Assembly: GCF_000427805.1 (NCBI RefSeq)
Contig: NZ_ATYS01000028.1
Location: 2,572 to 66,571, forward strand
DNA length: 64,000 bases
Source of the DNA: Budvicia aquatica DSM 5075 = ATCC 35567
GTDB taxonomy: Bacteria; Pseudomonadota; Gammaproteobacteria; Enterobacterales; Enterobacteriaceae
Direction of reading: 5' to 3'
The notes beneath the pieces are model-generated. The model was given only the letters and a program-made list of their open reading frames with translations, was not told the DNA's origin and searched no databases. The translations under genes and the position numbers were made by a program. Below, one piece after another: positions 17,277 to 25,912 of this stretch; position 1 is the first letter of the stretch, and the number at the start of each line of letters is the position of its first letter.

Positions 17277-18533
17277 ATGCGGAAGAAGGGTGAAGATAAC
17301 TTTATAAAAATTATGCAAATAAGAGCTTTTTGCATGACAGCAGAACAAGGGGCTGCATCCTTAGCGGCGCTCAATTTATTTCGTACTCAATCGGCAATTA
17401 CCCGTTCGATTCGTGATCTTGAACACACTTTAGCCATATCCCTGTTTGAACGTCATGCCAGAGGAATGCTGTTAACCGATTTGGGCAAAATTATTCTTCC
17501 TCGAGCCCAATCCGCTATTCGAGAGCTAAACCGCATCCCGGCATTGTTAAGCAGGCTGCAGCAGCGTGATGACCGCAACAGTGAAGCGCTCGAACCGATA
17601 TGGCTGTTCAACGACCGTCGGTTACAAATTTTCCTCTCGCTTTATCGCCAACATCACACCCTGCGCGTCGCTAAGGCGCTGGACATTACCCAACCGGCGG
17701 TGAGTGCCGCGTTAAAAGTGCTGGAGAAAGGGGCAGGAATGAAGCTATTCCACCGCACGCCAAAAGGCATGATGCCCACGCCGGCCGGTCATGAAATCGC
17801 CCCCTGCATCAGTCGGGCATTAAATGAAATTCGCCATATTCCGGAAGATATTGCTGCCCACAAAGGAGCCTTGACCGGTGCGGTACGCGTTGGTGCCCTA
17901 CCGCTCAGCCGCGCCCGGATTCTGCCTCAGGCGGCAATTAAGCTGATATCCCGCCACCCTGATATAAAAATAGTCACCAATGAAGGTGGATTTACCGCGC
18001 TGCTGGCCGAGCTACGTGCAGGAGACATTGATTTCATCGTCGGTGCGCTGCGCCATGAAGAAAAGGTGTTAGAAATTCACAGCGAATTACTGTTTGGAGA
18101 AGAGCTGATTTTGCTGACGCGGCCCAATCACCCGTTGTCACGCCGGGCGCTAAAAAATGAAGAGCTTCGAAACATTCAATGGGTTCTGCCGCGAAATCAT
18201 GCGCCATCACGCCATCTGCTTGAGCAGTCCTTTCATAACATGGGGCTAGAATCACCAAAACCGGTAGTAGAAAGTGGCGATCCTGCCGTAGTACGCGCGC
18301 TGCTGTTGGGCTCTGATATGGTCGCTGCGGTATCTTCCCATCAGTTGGATTACGAAGTTACTCAAGGCATTCTTATTCCGCTAAGCGTAAGCCTTGCCGG
18401 TACTCGCAGAGAAATAGGGCTGATGACCCGCCAGGGAGCGCTACATTCTCCGGCAACCGATGCGCTGATGAACTGTATTCGTGAAGTGATTAGTGAAACA
18501 AATGAGTCGGGTACTGAATCGGCGTATTTATAA
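17277..18533 (+). CDS. LysR-family regulator with two N-terminal HTH domains
   Basis: 418 aa, about 110 longer than a standard LysR protein. Residues about 13-80 form one LysR-type winged HTH (FRTQSAITRSIRDLEHTLAI, LFERHARGMLLTDLG). Residues about 114-181 form a second complete one (ITQPAVSAALKVLEKGAGM, LFHRTPKGMMPTPAG). A single effector domain follows from about residue 200. It is divergent from galB/galC/DASS and should control them in response to the imported acid. The start is uncertain: ATG at 17277 has no clear ribosome site, and ATG at 17313 would also keep both HTH domains. The tandem arrangement is visible in sequence; its consequence is inference. Confidence 0.85.
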   Translation: MRKKGEDNFIKIMQIRAFCMTAEQGAASLAALNLFRTQSAITRSIRDLEHTLAISLFERHARGMLLTDLGKIILPRAQSAIRELNRIPALLSRLQQRDDRNSEALEPIWLFNDRRLQIFLSLYRQHHTLRVAKALDITQPAVSAALKVLEKGAGMKLFHRTPKGMMPTPAGHEIAPCISRALNEIRHIPEDIAAHKGALTGAVRVGALPLSRARILPQAAIKLISRHPDIKIVTNEGGFTALLAELRAGDIDFIVGALRHEEKVLEIHSELLFGEELILLTRPNHPLSRRALKNEELRNIQWVLPRNHAPSRHLLEQSFHNMGLESPKPVVESGDPAVVRALLLGSDMVAAVSSHQLDYEVTQGILIPLSVSLAGTRREIGLMTRQGALHSPATDALMNCIREVISETNESGTESAYL

Positions 18534-18740
18534 ATCTTCAGAGATGATGATATTAATTATTTAAACTTACTTTAATTAAATATTATGTTTATTTAAAGCC
18601 CAAGTTAAATTAGAAAAAACGAAGGTTAACGCTATATTAATCACTAAGAAATCCACTTTTTAAATAGATTTAAATTATTTTTCAATATAACCATACAGCA
18701 CCTAACTCTTATATTCAGGTGCTATTATCCAGGCTGAAAA

Positions 18741-19091
18741 TTAAATACCGTGCTCCTGTGCGAATTCATCATAGGTCCATACTTTTCTGCCTCGGGATTT
18801 AAAATACTCGATTTCTCCGGCAACACCGCTGCTCTTGTCCCAGCCGGGTAAAGTCAGTACGATAAGTTCATCACAGCGTGCCATATAAGCCTCATCGATC
18901 GGAGTCCAGCTAATCTTTTTCCCCTGTGCCGAAGCCACCAGGTTTATCGGGTGAGTCATGGTAATTTGGCTATATACCGCATGACCGGCTAGTGATAATG
19001 CTGTTGCCACCTCAGTACATTGATTAAAACGTTGTTCAACAACCTCGTTATTCTTATCTGAATAAGGGCAGGCAATAAAATAGAGTTTCAT
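18741..19091 (-). CDS. DUF1937 family protein (nucleoside 2-deoxyribosyltransferase-like fold)
   Basis: 116 aa. It begins MKLYFIACPYSDKNNEVVEQRF and continues with YSQITMTHPINLV, EAYMARCDELIVLTLPGWDKSSGVAGEIEYFKSRG. This pattern (ACPYS, the D-x-L-I-V-L strand, SxGVxxEIE) is that of DUF1937, a small Rossmann-like group related to nucleoside 2-deoxyribosyltransferases and often found in phages and mobile DNA. The serine-glycine and glutamate of SSGVAGEIE correspond to the nucleotide-handling region of that fold. Stand-alone gene in AT-rich surroundings, with an AAAGGAA ribosome site. Function unknown. Confidence 0.75.
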   Translation of the reverse strand: MKLYFIACPYSDKNNEVVEQRFNQCTEVATALSLAGHAVYSQITMTHPINLVASAQGKKISWTPIDEAYMARCDELIVLTLPGWDKSSGVAGEIEYFKSRGRKVWTYDEFAQEHGI

Positions 19092-19228
19092 TATTGTTCC
19101 TTTAAATTATATTGATCGTTACGGATGGAAATGACTCAACGCTCAGATAAAAGCGTAAGCATATATAGGCTATTAATTTAATAGCCTATTGTTTAGAAAA
19201 TAGATTGCCTGACTATTATTATGACGGG

Positions 19229-20005
19229 TTAAACATCGCCCCCCGCATTAGCCAGTATAATCTTGGTTTTATTTTTACCCGATATCTTAATATCTTTACC
19301 CGTGGTTACCAGAATATCGACATTCTCCCAGCCGGTAACCAGATTAATCGCGTGCTTATTCACTTTCGATGAGTCCGCTAAAACGATCAGTTTATCGCTG
19401 TTTTCCAACATCTTGCGGGCAACCGCGGCTTCATCAATATTCTGATCCATAATGCCCCGGTTGACATCGATAGCCCCGACGCCGATAACCGCATAGTCAG
19501 CAAATAGCTCACTGATATTTTGCAGGGCAATCGCCCCTAAACAGGCATACTGAGAACCGATAAACTGACCACCAATCAGGATGGTGTCAATCGTTGGGTT
19601 CTCCTGCATGATGCTGGCAATCAAGGGAGAGTTTGTTATCACCGTCAGGTTATTTATCATTTTCACACTTTGACTAAACTCAACCGTGGTTGAGCCAAAA
19701 TCAATAAATAACGTGTCGCCGGACTTAATCACTGCTGCCGCTTTTACCGCTATGGCCTTTTTCTCATCAAGCGCGACTTTAGCGCGCTCTGAAAAATTAC
19801 GTTCAAACTTAGACTGGATGTTTACCGCACCACCATGGACTTTCTTCAGCAGCTTTTGGGATTCCAGCTTGGTCAGATCGCGACGGATAGTCTCCTGCGC
19901 AACGTTAAAATACGCCGCTAAATCGTGCACAAATACCTGACCGTTAGAGGATAACTGTTCCAGAATCGTTTGATGCCGGAAATTAGATGAACGTCCTTCA
20001 GCCAT
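19229..20005 (-). CDS. DeoR/GlpR-family transcriptional regulator
   Basis: 258 aa. N-terminal DeoR winged HTH (FVHDLAAYFNVAQETIRRDLTKLE, about residues 25-48) followed by KKVHGGAV, then the phosphosugar-sensor domain with DTLFIDFGSTTVEFSQ and the late DQNIDEAAVARKML and VLADSSKVNKHA motifs. DeoR proteins normally repress kinase-containing sugar or polyol operons and respond to the phosphorylated intermediate. Here the candidates are the adjacent FAD oxidoreductase pair and the divergent glycerol-kinase-like operon. 41 bp downstream of the oxidoreductase genes, so probably cotranscribed. Confidence 0.9.
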   Translation of the reverse strand: MAEGRSSNFRHQTILEQLSSNGQVFVHDLAAYFNVAQETIRRDLTKLESQKLLKKVHGGAVNIQSKFERNFSERAKVALDEKKAIAVKAAAVIKSGDTLFIDFGSTTVEFSQSVKMINNLTVITNSPLIASIMQENPTIDTILIGGQFIGSQYACLGAIALQNISELFADYAVIGVGAIDVNRGIMDQNIDEAAVARKMLENSDKLIVLADSSKVNKHAINLVTGWENVDILVTTGKDIKISGKNKTKIILANAGGDV

Positions 20006-20046
20006 ATACTTTGTATCCTGTTATTAAGTCACTCAATTTCACTCAA

Positions 20047-21261
20047 CTATACGATACTCACACTGATTTCTGTAGCATTTAGCGGTATCAATTCCGCTTT
20101 CACATTTTTCAGCATAATTCTTCGCCCCGGTAAGCAGCGGTGATTACCCTGATATAAAACGGTGTTGCCGACTTTTACCGTAACCTGACCACTAACTGCA
20201 TGTTTTACGCGAATATTCAGATTAAACGGGTCCGCTGCCGCCGAGGTATTAACACAGGTTGGCGCGGTAAACAGAATATGTTTATCGTGCTGAATAGGGA
20301 TTCGATTCAAAACAGATTCAGCGTTATCATTCAGGTCTCTGGCGACCGCCAGCCCTATCACTTTACCTTCCTGATAACACTGGTCGCCCATATCAGCCGG
20401 ATGCAACATATTACCGAGCGCATAGTAAGCCGCATCCGAACAGCGGCCATCAGCATCAACCACCGGACACCCCGAATGAGCAATAAAATCAAGATGGCTT
20501 TTTCTGATTAAGCTGTATTCCCCGGTAAATTCACCGGTGAATATCACGGCATCACAGTCGATACGTTCAGTCTGGCCGTTACGTTCAACTAATACGTATT
20601 CAACCCGCTCTAACCCGCCAATTTCTACCAGCTTGGTATTTAAATGCAGAGGTACCCCCATTAGTTTAGAGACCAGACTTAATGGCCGGTTAGCGGTTAT
20701 TCTTGCCTGCGATTCAATCATCGCTTTAGCTTTAACCCCCGCATTACGCAGAGTCCAGATAGCGGAAAAACTAACGATCTCGCTGCCAATAATTACCGGA
20801 TTACGGCAGGGTTTCTGACGGTTAAGGTAGACAAACTGTTGCAGCGCACCGGTGGTCAAGACCCCCTGAGGGCGCAGGCCTGAAACTAAACGAGGGTGAC
20901 GTGGCGTTTCCCGTGCACCGGTTGCTATCAACACCCGCTTGCCCTGTATCTCCGTTATTCCTTTATCGCTGGATATAAGCAACTTACCTTCAGGGCGAAT
21001 TTCGACTACCGTCGTGTTTGTCATCACCGGTACATCGGCGCTTAACGCCAGAATTTTCTGCACAAACGTCGAGCCTTTCATTGGCTGTTTAAAAGCCAAT
21101 AGGCCAAAAGTCGGGTGCTGACAGTGTCGGGGAACGCCGCCGGGCTGTGATTCTCGCTCCAGAATGACAATATCGTTAATCCCTTGCTGCTTTAGGGCCG
21201 TCGCAGCGGCAATTCCTGAGGGGCCTGAACCAATAATGATCGCATCATAATTCAGTTTCAT
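20047..21261 (-). CDS. FAD-dependent pyridine-nucleotide-disulfide-type oxidoreductase (GlpA partner)
   Basis: 404 aa. N-terminal dinucleotide fold YDAIIIGSGPSGIAAATAL, then ILERESQPGGVPRHCQH, the second ATGARETPRHPR motif and the C-terminal DADGRCSDAAYYALGN region. This group (related to HcnB/NoxA-type oxidoreductases) often accompanies GlpA-like dehydrogenases. Start overlaps the stop of the GlpA-like gene by ATGA (21258-21261) with GGAGGTG just upstream, so the two proteins are probably made as a complex that oxidises one substrate and passes electrons through FAD and the [2Fe-2S] centre of its partner. Substrate unknown. Confidence 0.8.
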   Translation of the reverse strand: MKLNYDAIIIGSGPSGIAAATALKQQGINDIVILERESQPGGVPRHCQHPTFGLLAFKQPMKGSTFVQKILALSADVPVMTNTTVVEIRPEGKLLISSDKGITEIQGKRVLIATGARETPRHPRLVSGLRPQGVLTTGALQQFVYLNRQKPCRNPVIIGSEIVSFSAIWTLRNAGVKAKAMIESQARITANRPLSLVSKLMGVPLHLNTKLVEIGGLERVEYVLVERNGQTERIDCDAVIFTGEFTGEYSLIRKSHLDFIAHSGCPVVDADGRCSDAAYYALGNMLHPADMGDQCYQEGKVIGLAVARDLNDNAESVLNRIPIQHDKHILFTAPTCVNTSAAADPFNLNIRVKHAVSGQVTVKVGNTVLYQGNHRCLPGRRIMLKNVKAELIPLNATEISVSIV

Positions 21262-22658
21262 TTCAGCACCTCCACGGCCAGCGTATTTTCAAAACGATGA
21301 TTAATAATTTCAGCCACTTTATTGCTGCAGAAAAACCCGTTACAGCGCCCCATCATCGCCCTGGTTCTTCGGCGTAAACCGCCGAGACATTCGGGAGGAA
21401 TATCGGAATCAAATACCGACTCAATTTCCCGCCGGGTAACCAGTTCACAGTGGCAAACTATGCCGCCATTGTCTTCATGCTGGTAATCACGCTGATGGTA
21501 TTCAGACAACACCGGCATTTTCGGCCAGATAATCTCTTGCGGCGGGTTGAATTCAAACAGGGGTGCAAAGTTATCCTGATACAGGCCGGCAATATGCTGT
21601 GCAACGCCCAAAGCAGAGGTTAGCCCGGTAGAACGAATGCCCCCGACGCAAATCCACTGTTTTTCAGGATAGTCAGCAATACGGTAATATTTTTCTTCTG
21701 TTGCCGGGCGAAGGCCTGCGTAAGTGGCGGTTACACTGTAGTTATGCAGGCTCGGCAACATTTTGCTGCCTTGGCGGATAAGATCTTCCAGCACCTCTTG
21801 TTTCACTTCCGCCTTCCAGCGGTCGTCTTGTTCTTCTGCCGTTGGTCCCAGCAATAAATTGCCAAAAATGGTTTTAGTCAGCAACACGCCTTTTGTAATG
21901 GCGGTGGGCACCGGCAAAATAATCGCGTTAATATCTTCGGCCGCGACCTTGTCATAAATAAGGAACTGCCCTTTTCTGGGTTTAATCTGAAACGGAGATG
22001 GATGACAGATACTTTCTACAATATCACCGTTAATTCCCGCACAGTTGATGACTAAACGGGCATTAAACTCACCTTTCTTAGTTTGTAATGTCCAGATGCC
22101 TTGATTTAGTGCCCCGCCCTCTACCTCACAGTGAAACTGATAGCTTGCACCATGTTTAACCGCCTGAGTTAAGTAAGCTAATGGTGAACTCCAAGGATCC
22201 ATAACGGCCTCCCCCGGCACGCTCACTGCCGCCAGTGCGCCCGGAGCCAGCTTGGGCTCACGTCGATAAAGCTCGTCTTTATCAATAAGCTCAACGTCTA
22301 ACACCGCGTTAGCGTGCGCCTGTTCGATAATACCCGGGAGCTTAGCCAGTTGCTCCTCACTCCACGCCACAACCAGTGCCCCGGTCTGTAGCAACGGCAA
22401 ATTCATTTTATCTTTGATCTCCATGAATTCTCGGTAGCCGTTTTGAATACAGCTCAACTCAAGGCTTTGCGCCGGTGCATCAAAACCGGTGTGCAACAAC
22501 GCACTGTTTGCTTTACTGGCGCCAGAGAGAATATCCCCTCCCCTTTCCAGCAATAACGTTTTTGCCCCGAGTAGGGCAAACTTGCGCACAACGGCGCAGC
22601 CCACCACACCACCGCCGATTACAATTACGTCCCAGATCTGGTCATTTTGATTTTTCAT
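21258..22658 (-). CDS. GlpA-like FAD-dependent dehydrogenase with C-terminal BFD-type [2Fe-2S] domain
   Basis: 466 aa from the ATG at 22658; a longer frame opens at 22742 but adds only a hydrophobic leader not seen in the family. DAO-fold FAD domain begins WDVIVIGGGVVGCAVVRKFA, then LLERGGDILSGASKANSALL. The last 65 residues carry a BFD-like domain with IVCHCELVTRREIE and GRCNGFFC, whose C-x-C and C-x4-C pairs bind [2Fe-2S]. This is the layout of anaerobic glycerol-3-phosphate dehydrogenase subunit A. Classical glpB and glpC are absent; the next gene supplies another flavoprotein instead. It likely oxidises the phosphorylated product of the divergent kinase (inference). Confidence 0.85.
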   Translation of the reverse strand: MKNQNDQIWDVIVIGGGVVGCAVVRKFALLGAKTLLLERGGDILSGASKANSALLHTGFDAPAQSLELSCIQNGYREFMEIKDKMNLPLLQTGALVVAWSEEQLAKLPGIIEQAHANAVLDVELIDKDELYRREPKLAPGALAAVSVPGEAVMDPWSSPLAYLTQAVKHGASYQFHCEVEGGALNQGIWTLQTKKGEFNARLVINCAGINGDIVESICHPSPFQIKPRKGQFLIYDKVAAEDINAIILPVPTAITKGVLLTKTIFGNLLLGPTAEEQDDRWKAEVKQEVLEDLIRQGSKMLPSLHNYSVTATYAGLRPATEEKYYRIADYPEKQWICVGGIRSTGLTSALGVAQHIAGLYQDNFAPLFEFNPPQEIIWPKMPVLSEYHQRDYQHEDNGGIVCHCELVTRREIESVFDSDIPPECLGGLRRRTRAMMGRCNGFFCSNKVAEIINHRFENTLAVEVLK

Positions 22659-22783
22659 ATTCAGGTAATCCCGATGAATTTTGTTTCCTGAACACATAAA
22701 ACCACACCAAATCCACAATATCAACATTAAAAACAACATCAATAATCACACATAACGAAAACAACGCCACAATGTTAATTTCT

Positions 22784-22799
22784 TGTGACACTTGTCACA
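22784..22799. promoter_or_regulatory. Perfect CRP-cAMP site
   Basis: TGTGACACTTGTCACA matches TGTGA-N6-TCACA exactly and has further symmetry in the spacer. It lies between the divergent GlpA-like (22658) and kinase (22904) genes, about 105 bp upstream of the kinase start, so it could activate one or both promoters under carbon limitation. Confidence 0.8.
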
Positions 22800-22903
22800 C
22801 ATAAGAAACAAAATGTGATATTTATGTGGATTTTATTTCCGTTTGATCGAGATAATCAAAAAAACACTCCAATTAACAACAATAATATTGAAGGAAGTGA
22901 ACA

Positions 22904-24343
22904 ATGCTTAACCAACGCTATGCGGCAATCGATCAAGGAACGACCGGAACCAGAATCGTGGTTTTCGACGAAAGTGGCCGCTCTCACTCACCAATGAGCA
23001 TTCCCCATAAGCAAATCACGCTAAACAGCGGCTGGGTTGAACACGATCCGGAAGAGATTCTGGCCAACATGATGAAATGCTTATCAGCCTGTGAAGTGGT
23101 GGATGCTCTTGGCATCTGTCATCAGGGGGAAAGTATTGTTGCGTGGCATGCCGACAGTAAGAAGCCGTTATATAACGCCATTATTTGGCAGGATATGCGA
23201 ACCGAAAAGCGTATTCAGCAGATGAAAGATCGGGGTATGGAACCGATCGTTCAGCAAAAATCCGGTCTGCCGCTCGATCCCTACTTTTCAGCCAGTAAGA
23301 TGAACTGGATTATTGAGAATATTGTTGGCGTTAAGCAGCTGGCTGACAAAGGAAAATTACGCATCGGAACCATGGATGCCTTTTTCCTCGACCGTTTATG
23401 CGGGGTTTATTGCACTGACTATAATGCCGCATCGCGCACGTCGCTGTTTAATATCCACACCCTGACATGGGACCCTGAACTGTGTGAAATATTCGGCGTT
23501 CCAATTCACTGCCTGCCAGAAATTCACGATACGGTTGGTGATTTCGGCAGTATTAATCTGGACGGGCATATCACGCAGGTCACCGCCGTGATCGTTGACC
23601 AATTTGCCGGAACCTACGGCCACGGCTGTCGCAATCAGGGAGATGCTAAAGTGACATTCGGCACCGGTGCTTTCCTGCAATCGCTAACCGGAACGACCAT
23701 TGCCGATACCAAGGACTCCGGCCTGTTACCCACATTATGTTGGAAATTCCCCGGCCAAAAACCGGTCTTCGGTCTGGACGGCGGCGTATACAACGCCGCA
23801 TCGGCCCTTAACTGGGTGAAAAAAATCGGCCTGCTTGAAAATTTCGATGAACTGAGTGATTTCGACAGAGAATCAGCTATATCCCGAGGGCTGGCTTTCG
23901 TCCCTGCGTTATCTGGTTTGGGTTGCCCCTACTGGGATCGTTCTGCCGCCGGCATATGGGCGGGTCTGTCATTAGATACCGAGAGAAAAGATCTTCTACA
24001 GTCAGTACTGGAAGGCATCGCGGCACGTTCTGCTGAGGTGATTATCGCCATGGATAAGCTATCTCCACTGGGCGACAGTATCTCGGTTGATGGCGGCCTT
24101 TCTTCTAATCAGTACTTCAAACAGTTTCTTGCCAATCTAATTCAAAAAAACATTGTTGCGCCTGAGAACCGTGAAGTTACGGCGCTCGGTGCTGCCATGC
24201 TGGCCCGAAAAGGGCTGGGAATAGAACGTCCTATCACCTTTAAACAAAATGCCCAAATTACAAAACCAAATAACAGCTCAATGTCCGGCGTAATGGAAAG
24301 ATATCAAGAAATCATTGCCCGTTCACGAGGCTTGCGCAGTTAA
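22904..24343 (+). CDS. Glycerol-kinase-like FGGY kinase of altered specificity
   Basis: 479 aa against about 500 for GlpK. It keeps the phosphate loop (AAIDQGTTGTRIVVFD), NAIIWQDMRT (Trp95), LDPYFSASK (Tyr127), the VDQFAGTYGHG region with the catalytic-base aspartate, and the adenosine motif VDGGLSSNQYF. The glycerol-binding NQRE of GlpK (Arg83-Glu84 in E. coli) reads HQGE here (Gly75-Glu76), so the substrate-contact arginine is missing. It should phosphorylate a small polyol or related alcohol other than, or besides, glycerol. Divergent from the GlpA-like gene; followed by an ERIC remnant and a EutH-type transporter gene. Ribosome site GAAGGAAG before the ATG. Confidence 0.85.
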   Translation: MLNQRYAAIDQGTTGTRIVVFDESGRSHSPMSIPHKQITLNSGWVEHDPEEILANMMKCLSACEVVDALGICHQGESIVAWHADSKKPLYNAIIWQDMRTEKRIQQMKDRGMEPIVQQKSGLPLDPYFSASKMNWIIENIVGVKQLADKGKLRIGTMDAFFLDRLCGVYCTDYNAASRTSLFNIHTLTWDPELCEIFGVPIHCLPEIHDTVGDFGSINLDGHITQVTAVIVDQFAGTYGHGCRNQGDAKVTFGTGAFLQSLTGTTIADTKDSGLLPTLCWKFPGQKPVFGLDGGVYNAASALNWVKKIGLLENFDELSDFDRESAISRGLAFVPALSGLGCPYWDRSAAGIWAGLSLDTERKDLLQSVLEGIAARSAEVIIAMDKLSPLGDSISVDGGLSSNQYFKQFLANLIQKNIVAPENREVTALGAAMLARKGLGIERPITFKQNAQITKPNNSSMSGVMERYQEIIARSRGLRS

Positions 24344-24350
24344 TAAAATA

Positions 24351-24432
24351 ATACCCCCAAAATAATTCGAGTTGCATTGAGGCGGCAAGAGAACCCAGCC
24401 AACAAAGAGGCAGCTTGAAGTATCAAGGGGAT
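24351..24432. repeat. Internally deleted ERIC element
   Basis: About 80 bp with the two conserved ERIC ends: CGAGTTGCATTGAGGCGGCA on the left and GCCAACAAAGAGGCAGCTTG on the right. The central hairpin arm (GCTTAC...GTAAGTGAC) present in the copy at 61885-62010 is missing. It sits between the kinase and transporter genes and will be in their mRNA, where the folded ends may affect stability or relative expression. Confidence 0.8.
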
Positions 24433-24452
24433 AAAATAAAAAAGGATATCCC

Positions 24453-25706
24453 ATGGCAGAGTTCGGTAACTACGTTATTTATCTTATTATGGTGGGGACG
24501 CTGGTGGGTGCACTGGCCTCTATCATTAAACCAGACAGCGGACTGGGCAAAGAGTTTGTCAACGGCATACACTCTATTGGCCCGGTATTTCTGGCACAGG
24601 CCGGCATTATGGCCGCAGTCCCGCTGCTGTCTAAAGCGATTTCACACTTACTTGGGCCGGTATTCAGCGCCGTAGGTTCTGATGTCTCGATTGCGGCGTT
24701 ATCCATTATCGCGGTAGATATGGGTGGCTATCAGCTGGCTGATGCCCTGACCACTAACCGCGATATGTGGATTACCGCCATGCTGATTGGCTACACTTCT
24801 GGTGCCACCATTGTGTATCTGATTCCGGTTGGCCTGACGATGCTAAATCGTCAAGACCATAAATATCTGGCATTAGGCGCAATGGCCGGGTTAATCAGTA
24901 TTCCGTTTGGCGTATTAGCCTCATTACTGCTGATTACGTTTAATAACATCCCCGTTCGCGACATTATTTCAACTACCTCACCGGCGACATATCACCTGTC
25001 GCTCGATTTCATCACTATGCTGCAGTATCTGGCCCCGCTGTTTGCCTTCTGTTTTCTGCTGGCGGCTGGCTTGAAGTACCGTCCCCAACTGATGGTGGCC
25101 GGGTTTTTGGTGTTCGGTAAAATCATGGATGCCTTTATCAAACTGGTTTTGGCCTGTTCGATCATCGAACACTTTACCGGCGTGTTTGCTAAAGTCTTTG
25201 GTTCGTGGGGATTTGATCCTCTGTTTGCCGATCAAAAAGAGCTATTCAGAGCGATTGAGATCGCCGGATATATCGGGATTATGCTGGCAGGTACCTTCCC
25301 TATCTGTTACCTGTTCCAGAAATACTGTAAGCGTCTGGTAGGTGCCCTGAGTAAAGCGTTAAAGTTAACCGATACCGGTGCACTGGCGTTTATTATGGTA
25401 TTAGCCAATATCATCGCCACTTATCACCTATTTATTAATATGAAAGCCCGTGACAAAGTGCTGTGCGTCGCTTTTGGCGTATGTGCTCAGGCGACCATTG
25501 GTGATCATCTGGCTTTCACCGCCAACTTCCAACCAACGCTAGTCCTGCCTATTTTATTGGGTAAATTAGCCGGTGGCTTCTTGGCTGTACTGATTGCCAT
25601 TAAGATTTCTGTTCCGGCAGCCGAACGTTTTCAGCAACAGGACCTAGAACAGGAAATGATCGAAAGAAAGTTGGCAATCAGCACGCAACAGTCCGTTATG
25701 GGCTAG
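24453..25706 (+). CDS. EutH-family (ethanolamine-type) transporter
   Basis: 417 aa with about 10-11 membrane segments. It follows the E. coli EutH pattern: LLSKAISHLLGPVFSAVGSD, IIAVDMGGYQLADAL (DMGG motif), MLIGYTSGATIVYLIPVGL, KYLALGAMAGLISIPFG, and the later RAIEIAGYIGIMLAGTFPICYL. EutH imports ethanolamine, yet no eut enzymes or microcompartment genes are here; instead it is cotranscribed with a glycerol-kinase homologue. This suggests a small alcohol, polyol or amino alcohol is imported and then phosphorylated (inference). An AAAGGA site lies ahead of the ATG. Confidence 0.88.
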   Translation: MAEFGNYVIYLIMVGTLVGALASIIKPDSGLGKEFVNGIHSIGPVFLAQAGIMAAVPLLSKAISHLLGPVFSAVGSDVSIAALSIIAVDMGGYQLADALTTNRDMWITAMLIGYTSGATIVYLIPVGLTMLNRQDHKYLALGAMAGLISIPFGVLASLLLITFNNIPVRDIISTTSPATYHLSLDFITMLQYLAPLFAFCFLLAAGLKYRPQLMVAGFLVFGKIMDAFIKLVLACSIIEHFTGVFAKVFGSWGFDPLFADQKELFRAIEIAGYIGIMLAGTFPICYLFQKYCKRLVGALSKALKLTDTGALAFIMVLANIIATYHLFINMKARDKVLCVAFGVCAQATIGDHLAFTANFQPTLVLPILLGKLAGGFLAVLIAIKISVPAAERFQQQDLEQEMIERKLAISTQQSVMG

Positions 25707-25738
25707 AAACACACATTATTACCACACCATAAGTTATA

Positions 25739-25770
25739 GGCCACCGGCGATCATCGCGGTGGCCTTTTAT
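25739..25770 (+). terminator. Rho-independent terminator of the kinase-EutH operon
   Basis: GGCCACCG (25739-25746) pairs with CGGTGGCC (25757-25764) and is followed by TTTTATATTT. Located 32 bp after the transporter stop codon; strong GC stem with a U-tract. Confidence 0.88.
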
Positions 25771-25912
25771 ATTTATTTGCCATCTATAACGACATCGCGT
25801 CTAAAGCCTCTCTTTTCAATCCCAGAGCTAAGGCTTCAGAACATCTCAAATTAATACCCGCTAACTTATTGTTTTACATATAAAGCTAAATAGCAGGTTC
25901 ACCAGGCTGGCT

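Noticed and set aside
24453-25706. Ethanolamine utilisation (eut) locus
   Set aside because: Only a EutH-type transporter is present; no ammonia-lyase, aldehyde dehydrogenase or shell proteins occur in the window.
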